DNA from: 13-2-20CM-66-19 sp036273735
GTDB taxonomy: Bacteria > Pseudomonadota > Gammaproteobacteria > Steroidobacterales > Steroidobacteraceae
Assembly (NCBI GenBank): GCA_036273735.1
Contig: DASUHA010000045.1
Span: 29,963-93,962 of the forward strand
Length of the DNA: 64,000 nt
Direction: 5' to 3'
Notes under the pieces: generated by a model
Told to the model about the DNA's origin: nothing
What the model saw: the letters and a program-made list of their open reading frames with translations, nothing else
Database searches by the model: none
Shown: piece by piece, positions 27,649-35,398 of the stretch
Position numbering within the stretch: the first letter of the stretch is position 1
Layout of the letters: each line of letters begins with the position of its first letter
Program-made: the position numbers and the translations under genes

Positions 27649-27987
27649 TCATTCCCGGGGCACGCGCCGCAGCACCGCCAGCCAGAGCCTCGTGGCGAGG
27701 ATCAGCAGGGGCGGGCCCACCGCGACCGCCCAGTAGCCGAGCCAGCCATGGGCGAGGCCGGAAAAATAGTCTCCGTAGAGGGCCAGCGGGCCGAGGCTGC
27801 GCGGGTCGTCGCCGTGGGTGTACGGGCCGAGCGCCTTGTGCCCGACGATCCAGATGAGGAGGGGGATCACGAGCAGCCCGAGTGCCAGCGCACCCCCGAA
27901 AAGCACCGCCTCCCGCCGGGTGCGGGTCTCGAGGCTGAAGGCTTGGGCCCGAGCCAGGGCTCCTGGCTTGCCGGCAGACTCCGTCAT
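27649..27987 (-). CDS. Small two-helix inner-membrane protein
   Basis: A 112-residue protein from ATG 27987 (MTESAGKPGALARAQ). It has a charged N-terminus with RTRREAVLFGG, then a hydrophobic segment (ALALGLLVIPLLIWIVG, about residues 32-50), a loop with GPYTHGDDPRSLGPLALYGDYFSG, and a second hydrophobic segment (WAVAVGPPLLILATRLWLAVL) ending in basic residues. The family was not recognised by name. It is divergent from the oxidoreductase gene at 28037, 49 bases apart. The longer frame to 28185 is antisense of that gene. Confidence 0.6.
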   Translation of the reverse strand: MTESAGKPGALARAQAFSLETRTRREAVLFGGALALGLLVIPLLIWIVGHKALGPYTHGDDPRSLGPLALYGDYFSGLAHGWLGYWAVAVGPPLLILATRLWLAVLRRVPRE

Positions 27988-28036
27988 GGGAGCAGTGTAG
28001 CCGATCGGGTGCTTCCCCAGGTCATAATGCGAGGCT

Positions 28037-29023
28037 ATGCGGAAAATCAAAGCTGCCGTCATCGGCGTCGGGTACCTCGGGCGTTTCCACGCGCAGAAGT
28101 ACGCCCAGGCGGCGCAATGTGAGCTGGTCGGTGTCGTCGATGCCCGACAGGAGGCTCGGGATGCCGTCGCGGCAGAAGTGGGCACCCGTCCGGTCGCCGA
28201 TTATCGGGACCTGCTCGGAGCGGTCGACGCGGTCAGCGTCGTGACGCCCACGCCGACGCATCATGCGATAGCGCGTGCGTTCCTCGAGTCGGGGGCGCAC
28301 GTGTTGGTCGAGAAGCCCATCACCGAGACGCCCGATGAGGCGCGAGAGCTGATCGAGCTCGCTGCCCGCCGCAAACGCATCCTGCAGGTAGGGCACCTCG
28401 AGCGCTTCAACTCGGCGATTCTGGCTGCAGAACCGTACCTGCGGGCGCCGCGCTTCGTTGAATGCCACAGGCTTGCCCCGTACCGGGAGCGGGGAACGGA
28501 CGTCAACGTGGTTCTCGATCTGATGATCCACGACATCGACATTGTGCAGACCATCGTCGGGGCGCCTGTCAAAACCATCGATGCCGTCGGCACGCCGGTC
28601 TTCTCCGACGACATCGATATCGCCAATGCGCGCATCACATTCAGCAATGGATGTGTCGTCAACGCCACTGCCAGTCGCGTCAGCTTGAAAACCGAGCGGA
28701 AGATGCGCATCTTCGAGGATGATGCCTACCTCTCACTGGACCTGCAGCAGAAGATTCTGACACTCATCCGCAAGCGCGGCCCCGGAGAGCCGGCCGGGCC
28801 GCTGCCGGTCAATATCGAGGAGCAGAGCCTCGATCCCGGAGATGCGCTGAAGGCCGAGATCGACTCTTTCCTCACCTGTATCCGCCAAGGACGGCCTCCC
28901 GTGGTCACGGGCGAGGCCGGCCTGATGGCGCTCGAGACCGCCATGCGCGTCACCGAGCAGGTTCGGCGATCGTTGGCCGAGCGCCGGAGAATGGGAGCGA
29001 AGCCCGATGTCCAAGACCCCTGA
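28037..29023 (+). CDS. Gfo/Idh/MocA-family oxidoreductase
   Basis: A 328-residue NAD(P)-dependent oxidoreductase with Rossmann motif AVIGVGYLGRFHAQKY, the signature HVLVEKPITETPDEA, and the catalytic-domain segment DLMIHDIDIVQTIVG with the conserved DxxxHD. The substrate is probably a sugar or sugar nucleotide, but nothing nearby identifies it. Related proteins such as the UDP-GlcNAc 3-dehydrogenase GnnA have this size, but the partner aminotransferase is not in the window. Its 3' end overlaps the next gene by 17 bases. Confidence 0.85.
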   Translation: MRKIKAAVIGVGYLGRFHAQKYAQAAQCELVGVVDARQEARDAVAAEVGTRPVADYRDLLGAVDAVSVVTPTPTHHAIARAFLESGAHVLVEKPITETPDEARELIELAARRKRILQVGHLERFNSAILAAEPYLRAPRFVECHRLAPYRERGTDVNVVLDLMIHDIDIVQTIVGAPVKTIDAVGTPVFSDDIDIANARITFSNGCVVNATASRVSLKTERKMRIFEDDAYLSLDLQQKILTLIRKRGPGEPAGPLPVNIEEQSLDPGDALKAEIDSFLTCIRQGRPPVVTGEAGLMALETAMRVTEQVRRSLAERRRMGAKPDVQDP

Positions 29024-29933
29024 GCATTTCCGTCACGCACCGCGCCCGGTGACCGTCGCAACGCTCCAGATGGCCTGCGGCTGGGATGCAGTTGCCAACA
29101 TAGCTACGGCGGAGCGGCTGGTACGGGAGGCGGCGGCACGCGGCGCACGGATCATCCTGCTGCCTGAGCTTTTCGAGACGCCGTATTTCTGCATCGAGCA
29201 GGATGCGCGGCACCTCAAGCTCGCGCGTCCCGTCGAGGACAATCCGGCGGTCCGGCACTTCAGCGGCGTAGCGCGTGAGTTGGGAGTGGTGCTGCCCATC
29301 AGCTTCTTCGAGCGCGCCGGTCCCGCTTATTTCAACTCCATCGTCATTCTCGATGCCGACGGCTCGCGGCTCGGCATCTACCGCAAGTCGCACATCCCCA
29401 ACGGCCCCGGATATCAGGAGAAGAACTACTTCAGTCCCGGCGACACCGGCTTCAAGGTCTGGCAGACGCGCCACGCGCGCCTCGGAGTGGGCATCTGCTG
29501 GGATCAGTGGTTTCCCGAGGCGGCACGGGCGATGACGCTTGCCGGCGCGGAAATCCTGCTCTACCCGACTGCCATCGGCACCGAGCCGCCGCCGGCTCTG
29601 CCGGTGAATTCCCGTGAGCACTGGCAGCGTACCCAACAGGGACATGCCGCTGCGAATCTGATCCCTCTCGCGGCCGCGAACCGCTACGGGCTCGAGCGCT
29701 CCTTGCAGGACCCCGACGGGCTCTACATCCGCTTCTATGGCTCATCGTTCATAACGGATGCGATGGGCGCGAAGATCGCTGAAGCGCCCGAGGAGGGCGA
29801 TGCAGTGCTCACCGCAACCTTCGACCTCGAGGAGACGGCCGCCCTGCGGGACAACTGGTTCGTCTTTCGCGATCGGCGGCCTGACCTTTATGGCGCGCTG
29901 GTGTCGCTTGACGGAAAGGTCGAAAGCACATGA
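29007..29933 (+). CDS. aguB: Carbon-nitrogen hydrolase, N-carbamoylputrescine amidase type
   Basis: A 308-residue nitrilase-superfamily enzyme with the catalytic Glu in LLPELFETPYFC, Lys in YRKSHIPNGPGY and Cys in GVGICWDQWFPEAAR. The QEKNYFSPGDTGF and SREHWQRTQQGHAAAN segments are typical of AguB, which hydrolyses N-carbamoylputrescine in the agmatine route to putrescine. The usual partner aguA is not adjacent, so the assignment rests on the sequence. It overlaps the upstream oxidoreductase gene by 17 bases, suggesting co-translation of two unrelated functions. Confidence 0.85.
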   Translation: MSKTPEHFRHAPRPVTVATLQMACGWDAVANIATAERLVREAAARGARIILLPELFETPYFCIEQDARHLKLARPVEDNPAVRHFSGVARELGVVLPISFFERAGPAYFNSIVILDADGSRLGIYRKSHIPNGPGYQEKNYFSPGDTGFKVWQTRHARLGVGICWDQWFPEAARAMTLAGAEILLYPTAIGTEPPPALPVNSREHWQRTQQGHAAANLIPLAAANRYGLERSLQDPDGLYIRFYGSSFITDAMGAKIAEAPEEGDAVLTATFDLEETAALRDNWFVFRDRRPDLYGALVSLDGKVEST

Positions 29934-29982
29934 GCGAGCGGGCCGAGCAACGCGGCAGGATGCCGACTTGGCGCCAATAGAC

Positions 29983-30660
<678 letters not shown>

Positions 30661-30988
30661 CGTCTCCGTTCAATGAGCGACCGCGGCAGTTGGTTCCGGC
30701 GCGGATGGAGAGCGCGAAAAACCGCTTCTCGAACAATTCTTTCGCTGCGCGTTGTGAGGCCGTGTAGCGGCCGTTTCGCGGCGTGACCGCGATGTACTTA
30801 TCCAGTAGCAAGCGGCAGCGCTGCAATTTGTACGTGCGAAGATACGTGGCTGTCTGCGCGAGGAGAGCGGGTGCCTGCCGACTCGACACGCGACACCAGG
30901 CGTTTATCAGTGGCGTTCATCCAAAAACACAAACCGCACCCCCGGCTCATCGCCGGAGGTGCGGTCACCATTGGTGGAGGCGGGGGGA

Positions 30989-31271
30989 CAGTACACCCGC
31001 CGCTTTCGCGGCGGCCTGGACTATGCCTTCATCCGCACCTCAGCGACGGTGCGGATGCGGAGCGTGTTATCCCACCGTTCCGGTGGAATCCTAGTACCCA
31101 CCCAGGACTGAAAGTCCACGGCGAGCCTATGAGTCTCTACAGGGCAGGCCTGAGGTTGGCCCTCTTCCTACCCCTCGGCGTTGCCATGCCGCTCTCCGAG
31201 AAGAGCGCCGTCAGGTTTCACCGATGTGAGCTCCGTTATCAGCCGACCCTCGCGGATCGGCGCGACCCTTG
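30989..31271 (-). mobile_element. Group I intron in the tmRNA T-loop
   Basis: A 283-nt insertion between U (31272) and U (30988) of the T-loop, ending in G at 30989 as required for the terminal omega-G. Conserved group I core elements appear in order: P-like GGTGAAACCTGACGG (about 31208-31222), Q-like GGCAACGCCGAGGGG, R GTAGAGACTCATAGG (about 31125-31140), S AGGCATAGTCC (about 31017-31027). GACT of R and AGTC of S form P7. The exon end CGAU can pair with GUCG just inside the intron as P1 with a U.G at the splice site. A GAAA-capped stem (GCCGC CGC GAAA GCG GCGG) near the 3' end fits P9. No homing endonuclease ORF is present. Confidence 0.88.
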
Positions 31272-31486
31272 ATCGAACCCCCGTCCGCAAGTCCTAGACT
31301 TCAGGATCTACGTACGTATCCCACTCATTGGTTCTCACGCTGCGCTACCCGAGGGGCAGGGAAGACGCCGCGCCAGCAGACGGTAACTCTTAACGATCCG
31401 GCCCGTCGCACGCGCGGATCGCGATCCTGTGAACGCGTCCCCTGATTCAGTCGCACAGGCACGAGCTGGTCAGAGGTCAGCTGCGT

Positions 31487-31519
31487 TTAGGCAGCTAGAG
31501 CGTAGTTGTCGTCGTTGGC
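31487..31519 (-). other. tmRNA proteolysis-tag reading frame
   Basis: Within the tmRNA 5' exon, the resume codon GCC at 31519 opens the frame ANDDNYALAA followed by TAA (31489-31487). With the alanine carried by tmRNA itself the tag is A-ANDDNYALAA. It differs from the E. coli tag only by Asp for Glu and keeps the ALAA end recognised by ClpXP. Confidence 0.92.
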
Positions 31520-31861
31520 AACTATGAGTTGCAGAGTTATTTACGAGGGCACTGCACCTCGGTACGCCCCTGAAGGTTCGCAACCCACGTCGAAGCCGGT
31601 CGCCCCCAAAGGTGAGCGATAGGATACCTCAAGAGCCTCCCGAGCGCAGGAAATCCCTGCGGCGGCCGTGCCCGAGCCTGCTGCTTGTCGGCGATCGGCG
31701 GCAGTTTCGTACGCCCACGCTTTCCGGTAAGGTCGCGGCCTTTTCGCGCTGGCGCGGAAACGGGCTTGCTGACGGCGCACTTGCCGCAGGCGAGCGCTCT
31801 TGAAGCGGAGCCCGGTCGCGGGGTCGGGGTAGGTTCGGGATTCTCCAGGGAGTCGCCCAGA

Positions 31862-32740
31862 ATGGTAAAGAAGAAGCTTGCGGCCATCGGTGCCGTGTTG
31901 ATGCTGCACAGTGTCGCTTACGCTGCAACCGCGCTCTCGGCCGGCGCAGGGAGCGGATCTGCGAGCGAGGCCCAGAACGGACCGCCCAACACCTGGGCTG
32001 CGCAGGGACAGCTCGGACTCATCGTGACGAGCGGCAGCACTACGACGAAAAGCGGCAACGCTGCCTTCGACGCCGCGCATCAAATGGGTCTCTGGACGTT
32101 GAGCGGCGGGTTCGCAGCGCTCTATGCCAGCACCGGTCCCTACAGCACGCAGCAGGACACCAACGCGCACGTGCAGGCGGATCTTGCACTGAGCAAGCGC
32201 ACCTTCTGGTTCTCGACCGCCCGCTGGGATCGCAACCTCTTTACCGGCTTCGCCTACCAGGACAGTGTCGCGACCGGCGCGGGCTATAAGTTCGTCGAGA
32301 CTCCCGCGACGCTCCTGGCCGGAGAGCTCGGTGTCGGCTACCGCATCGAGAAGCAGGAAATATTGCTCACGGGGCCCGCCGGCAATGTCATCAGCCGCAC
32401 GCGCGTACCCGGGTCGGTCAATCGGGAGGCCGTGCTGCAGGCGGGATTGGACTACTCGCACTCGATAACGGAATCGACCAAGCTGGTGAACGCGCTGCTG
32501 GTCCAATACGGCTCGAGCGATACCACGACGACGGACAATCTGTCGCTGCAGGTCAAAGTCGACGCGACCCTGTCGCTGGCCGTGGGCATGCAGCTGGTCA
32601 ACAACACCAGCCCGCCGCCCGGCAGCGCCAAGCACACCGATACGGTGGCGACTGTCAATCTCGTCTATGCGCTGAAAAATCCGAAGCTTTCAGCGACTGC
32701 CGGCCCGCCGGCGCTGGTCAGCGGTTTCAACCTGCCTTAG
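31862..32740 (+). CDS. DUF481 (YdiY-like) outer-membrane protein
   Basis: A 292-residue protein from ATG 31862 (MVKKKLAAIGAVLMLHSVAYA), giving a clean signal peptide; the longer frame to 31685 lies in front of it. The mature part has alternating amphipathic strands and the DUF481 pattern: GQLGLIVTSGSTTTKSGNA, YQDSVATGAGYKFVET, LAGELGVGYR, ending in NLVYALKNP, as expected for a small beta-barrel. The role of the family is unknown. It is divergent from the tmRNA gene; the 254 bases between (31608-31861) hold no gene and must carry both promoters. Repeat copy R2 starts right at its stop codon. Confidence 0.85.
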   Translation: MVKKKLAAIGAVLMLHSVAYAATALSAGAGSGSASEAQNGPPNTWAAQGQLGLIVTSGSTTTKSGNAAFDAAHQMGLWTLSGGFAALYASTGPYSTQQDTNAHVQADLALSKRTFWFSTARWDRNLFTGFAYQDSVATGAGYKFVETPATLLAGELGVGYRIEKQEILLTGPAGNVISRTRVPGSVNREAVLQAGLDYSHSITESTKLVNALLVQYGSSDTTTTDNLSLQVKVDATLSLAVGMQLVNNTSPPPGSAKHTDTVATVNLVYALKNPKLSATAGPPALVSGFNLP

Positions 32741-32887
32741 TCAATTGGCGCAAATCGCTCCCGGCGATTTGCGCGGGCCGTCCTTGTGACTTTTCGATCC
32801 CGCGGCTCTCTGAGACCCGCCAGCGCGAGAGGAGATGCCCCGGGAAACGGGAGCGGCCCTGGGCCGCTCACTCAATCGCTTTCGGAC
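32741..32887 (-). repeat. Dispersed two-hairpin element, copy R2
   Basis: Read on the minus strand it has the head GTCCGAAAGCGATTGAGTGA (near 32887-32868), then GCGGCCCAGGGCCGCTCCCG, an extended middle of about 50 bases, the box CCGCGGGAT, and hairpin II (CGCAAATCGCC GGG AGCGATTTGCG) with tail CCAATTGA ending at the DUF481 stop codon. It shares about 70 almost identical bases with R3 in opposite orientation. It lies in the convergent gap between the DUF481 gene and smpB. A short tandem array of the 7-mer CGGCGCA follows at about 32888-32910. Confidence 0.8.
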
Positions 32888-32947
32888 GGCGCACGGCGCA
32901 CGGCGCACGGCGGAGGGTGGCGGGTGCGTTTGATTCAGACGATTTGA

Positions 32948-33424
32948 TCAGCGCGAATGCGACTTGAGCAGGCGGGCTTTGTCGCGTTGCCAGTCGCGGT
33001 CTTTCTCGACGGCGCGCTTGTCGTGCTGCTTCTTGCCCTTGGCCAGGCCTACCTGAAGTTTCGCGCGCCCGTCCTTCCAGTAGAGCTCGAGGGGGATCAG
33101 CGTGTAGCCCTTGCGCTCGACGGCGCCGATGAGTCCGCTGAGCTCGGAGTGGTGCAGAAGGAGCTTGCGCGTGCGCACCGGGTCAGCCACTACGTGGCTG
33201 GAGGTCGCGGGTAGAGGAGAGACGTGCGCGCCGAAGAGGAAAGCCTCACCGCCGCGCAGATAGACATACGCCTCTGTGAGCTGCGCCCGCCCCGCCCGCA
33301 TGGCTTTCACTTCCCAACCTTGCAGCGCAAGCCCGGCCTCGTAGCGCTCCTCGATGAAGTACTCGAAGCGAGCTTTGCGGTTCTCGGCGATGAGGCGCGA
33401 GGCAGTGGCGACCTTGGGCGGCAT
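32948..33424 (-). CDS. smpB: SsrA-binding protein SmpB
   Basis: A 158-residue protein with the SmpB pattern AENRKARFEYFIEERYEAGL, LQGWEVKAMRAGRAQL, EAYVYLRGGEAFLFGAHVSP and the lysine-rich C-terminal tail AKGKKQHDKRAVEKDRDWQRDK that enters the empty mRNA channel. SmpB binds the tRNA-like end of tmRNA and is essential for trans-translation; ssrA lies 1.3 kb away on the same strand. Divergent from ratA-rnfH, the conserved gammaproteobacterial order. Confidence 0.95.
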   Translation of the reverse strand: MPPKVATASRLIAENRKARFEYFIEERYEAGLALQGWEVKAMRAGRAQLTEAYVYLRGGEAFLFGAHVSPLPATSSHVVADPVRTRKLLLHHSELSGLIGAVERKGYTLIPLELYWKDGRAKLQVGLAKGKKQHDKRAVEKDRDWQRDKARLLKSHSR

Positions 33425-33516
33425 GGACGGGTGCGGAGAGCAGTCGGGGGGCTTTGGGGGGCGTCATTGTATGGGAAGCTTGTCCGCGGGGCGGCGATCT
33501 TGGGACAATCGCTTCC

Positions 33517-33981
33517 ATGCGAGAGGTTAAGCGCTCGGCGCTCGTCGCCCAGCCGCCGAGCTGCCTGTTCGCGCTCATCAATGATATCGAGAGCTACCCG
33601 CGTTTCCTGCCGTGGTGCACCCATGCGCGCGTAGTGTCCCGAACGGAGCGCGAGATCGTGGCCACAATAGGCGTCAAGCAAGGGCCGCTGCACGGGGAGT
33701 TCACTACCCGTAACGAGCTCGAGCCCGACAAGCGCATCCTGATGCATCTCGTGAGCGGTCCATTCAGGATGCTCGAGGGCCAGTGGCTGCTGACGCCCAT
33801 AGGTCCGGACGGTTGCCGGGTAGAGCTGACCATGCGCTTTGCTTTCAAGAGCACGCTTTCAGCAATGCTCTTCGAGCAGAAGTTCGCCGACACCGCGGGG
33901 TCCCTCGTCGAGGCCTTCGTCGTGCGCAGCCGCACGACCTCACCGCCGCCTGCTGCGCAACAGGGGCCTGCGGGCCCGTGA
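33517..33981 (+). CDS. ratA: RatA-like START-domain protein (COQ10 family)
   Basis: A 154-residue polyketide-cyclase/START-fold protein from ATG 33517 (MREVKRSALVAQPPS) with LINDIESYPRFLPWC, IGVKQGPLHGEFTTRNEL and TMRFAFKSTLSAMLFEQKF. Homologues have been called RatA toxin, inhibiting 70S formation, or COQ10-like ubiquinone-binding protein; the sequence does not choose between them. The C-terminal tail is Pro/Ala-rich. Its TGA overlaps the GTG start of rnfH, so the two are coupled. Confidence 0.9.
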   Translation: MREVKRSALVAQPPSCLFALINDIESYPRFLPWCTHARVVSRTEREIVATIGVKQGPLHGEFTTRNELEPDKRILMHLVSGPFRMLEGQWLLTPIGPDGCRVELTMRFAFKSTLSAMLFEQKFADTAGSLVEAFVVRSRTTSPPPAAQQGPAGP

Positions 33982-34280
33982 GTGGCCGCGCCGACAAACA
34001 CTGCGTCGTGGCATATGCCGACGGGGAGGGGCAATACCTTTGGTCGGTCGTGCTGCCCGCCGAAGCCACCATAGCGGACGCCATCGAGGCGGCCCGCCGT
34101 CAGGCGCCACAGGCCGAGGTCCCCTGGGAAATTGCCCCCGTAGGCATCTTCGGCGAATCACGCAGCCGCTCAGACCTCCCGGCCGACGGCGATCGCATCG
34201 AGCTCTACCGCTCGCTGAATGACGATCCCCGAGCGCGCCGGCGCGCCAAAACGGTACGCAGTACGAAAGCAGGCAAATGA
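33978..34280 (+). CDS. rnfH: RnfH/RatB-family ubiquitin-like protein
   Basis: A 100-residue beta-grasp protein from GTG 33978 (VSGRADKHCVVAYADG) with the family motif VGIFGESRSRSDLPADGDRIELYRSL split across VGIFGE and DGDRIELYR. It is also called UPF0125 and is the second gene of the old ratAB pair. The function is not established. The last codons (S-T-K-A-G-K and the stop) coincide with the conserved head of repeat R3, as happens with dapA and R1. Confidence 0.88.
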   Translation: MSGRADKHCVVAYADGEGQYLWSVVLPAEATIADAIEAARRQAPQAEVPWEIAPVGIFGESRSRSDLPADGDRIELYRSLNDDPRARRRAKTVRSTKAGK

Positions 34281-34432
34281 GCCTTCCGCCCCCGATTCAC
34301 TAAAGCGGCCCAGGGCCGCTCCCGTTTCCCGGGGCATCTCCTCTCGCGCTGGCGGATCTCAGAGAGCCGCGGGATGAAAGGCGGTGAGTCGGCTGGCCGC
34401 GCAAATCGCCGGGAGCGATTTGCGCCAATTTA
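34263..34432 (+). repeat. Dispersed two-hairpin element, copy R3
   Basis: The head ACGAAAGCAGGCAAATGA overlaps the end of rnfH. Then come GCGGCCCAGGGCCGCTCCCG, an extended middle shared with R2, CCGCGGGATG, the constant box GGCTGGCCG, hairpin II (CGCAAATCGCC GGG AGCGATTTGCG) and the tail CCAATTTAG, whose last bases contain the bamE stop codon. So the element fills the whole convergent gap between rnfH and bamE and touches both genes. It is inverted relative to R2, with smpB-ratA-rnfH between them. Confidence 0.8.
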
Positions 34433-34843
34433 GAAGATAGGAAATTTGTTCACTGACGGCAGGCGCCCCGGTTCGTTCGGACGTCCTTTGGGCACGTTGC
34501 TGAGCGCGAGACGATCCACCTTGTCCTTCTGGAAGTAGACGATCACGCGGCTCTCGACCGGCCGGCGGACGTAGCCACGCTTGAAGTAATAGATGTAGTC
34601 CCACCGGTCGTTGTTGAAGACATCCTCCACCATCGGTGTACCGAGCAGGTAGCGCACCTGGCTACGGGTCATCCCGACCTTCAACTGGCTGACCGCGTGG
34701 CCGTCCAGGTAATTCCCCTGCTGAATGTCCATGCGGTAGACGCAGCCCGTGAGGCCGATACAGGTAGCCAGCAGAGCGACGAGCGCGAGCGGACGCAGGC
34801 GTGTCCTGCGGCGGGAGCCGGAAATCAGGGATTGACGTGGCAT
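34430..34843 (-). CDS. bamE: Outer-membrane assembly lipoprotein BamE
   Basis: A 137-residue SmpA/OmlA-domain lipoprotein with a basic N-terminus, lipobox LTGC (Cys34), and the family motifs DIQQGNYLDGHAVSQLKVGM, YLLGTPMVEDVFNNDRWDYIYYF and VIVYFQKDKV. BamE binds phosphatidylglycerol and BamD in the outer-membrane protein assembly machine. Divergent from fur, as in Pseudomonas and Xanthomonas. The stop codon lies in the tail of repeat R3. Confidence 0.94.
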   Translation of the reverse strand: MPRQSLISGSRRRTRLRPLALVALLATCIGLTGCVYRMDIQQGNYLDGHAVSQLKVGMTRSQVRYLLGTPMVEDVFNNDRWDYIYYFKRGYVRRPVESRVIVYFQKDKVDRLALSNVPKGRPNEPGRLPSVNKFPIF

Positions 34844-34951
34844 GGAGGTCCGTCGAAGGGGAAAATGCGTAATAATGGGCGCCGATGATACCTGATCGCG
34901 AATCCGTCGCGGCCGATGCTCCCTGCGGCGCGGTGCGCGGGAGATGACATA

Positions 34952-35398
34952 GTGGAAGGCAAGGACCTTCGCAAAGCGGGCCTGAAGGTCACGCTACCTC
35001 GCCTGAAGATCCTCGAGATCCTCGAGGGCAGCGCGACGCGGCATATGTCAGCCGAGGACATCTATCGCGCTCTCCTCGACTCCAACGAAGATATCGGTCT
35101 CGCCACCGTCTACCGGGTGCTGACGCAGTTCGAGGCTGCAGGTCTCGTGACCCGCCATCACTTCGAGAACGGCATGGCGGTGTTCGAGCTCAACCAGGGC
35201 ACGCATCACGATCATATCGTCTGCCTGGACTGCGGCCGCGTCGAAGAGTTCATGGATGCCGGCATAGAAGAGCGCCAAACCGCAGTCGCGCAGCGGCTGG
35301 GCTTCACGATCCGCGATCATTCCCTGATCCTGTACGGTCACTGCCGCAAGACTCACTGTCCTTATCGGCGCGCGCCCAAGCGTTTGCCCGCGACCTGA
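34952..35398 (+). CDS. fur: Ferric uptake regulator Fur
   Basis: About 148 residues from GTG 34952 (VEGKDLRKAGLKVTLPRLK), which aligns with the usual Fur start; the ATG at 34916 adds 12 unlike residues. Winged-helix domain with HMSAEDIYRALL and IGLATVYRVLTQFEAAGLV, then the metal-binding dimerisation domain with GTHHDHIVCLDCGRVEEF and the C-terminal CRKTHC. Fur represses iron-uptake genes with Fe2+ bound. Its last 37 bases overlap the convergent recN gene. Confidence 0.95.
   Translation: MEGKDLRKAGLKVTLPRLKILEILEGSATRHMSAEDIYRALLDSNEDIGLATVYRVLTQFEAAGLVTRHHFENGMAVFELNQGTHHDHIVCLDCGRVEEFMDAGIEERQTAVAQRLGFTIRDHSLILYGHCRKTHCPYRRAPKRLPAT

Larger units (their letters stand above)
30972..31607 (-). 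ncRNA. ssrA: tmRNA gene, interrupted by an intron in the T-loop
   Basis: On the minus strand the 5' end GGGGGCGACCGGCTTCGACG (from 31607) pairs with the 3' end CGCCTCC before ACCA (to 30972) as the tRNA-like acceptor stem. The tag frame and its upstream TAGTTGCC context are present, and pseudoknot-rich sequence follows. The 5' exon runs 31607-31272 and ends GGGGGTTCGAT; the 3' exon runs 30988-30972 and reads TCCCCCCGCCTCCACCA. Joining them restores a perfect T-arm and gives a mature RNA of 353 nt, a normal length. The 283 bases in between are a group I intron. tmRNA rescues stalled ribosomes together with SmpB, whose gene lies 1.3 kb away. Confidence 0.93.

Noticed and set aside
30661..30971. 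A prophage or island integrated at the tmRNA 3' end
   Set aside because: No integrase gene, no second copy of the tmRNA 3' end and no change in gene content were seen; housekeeping genes continue on both sides.
30871..31272. A 133-codon open frame on the plus strand across the ssrA region
   Set aside because: It runs antisense through the tmRNA 3' exon and the intron; its composition follows the structured RNA, so it is not a homing endonuclease or other protein.
30972..31607. A two-piece (circularly permuted) tmRNA
   Set aside because: In permuted genes the acceptor piece comes before the coding piece. Here the order is normal, and the extra segment has group I intron core sequences and an omega-G.
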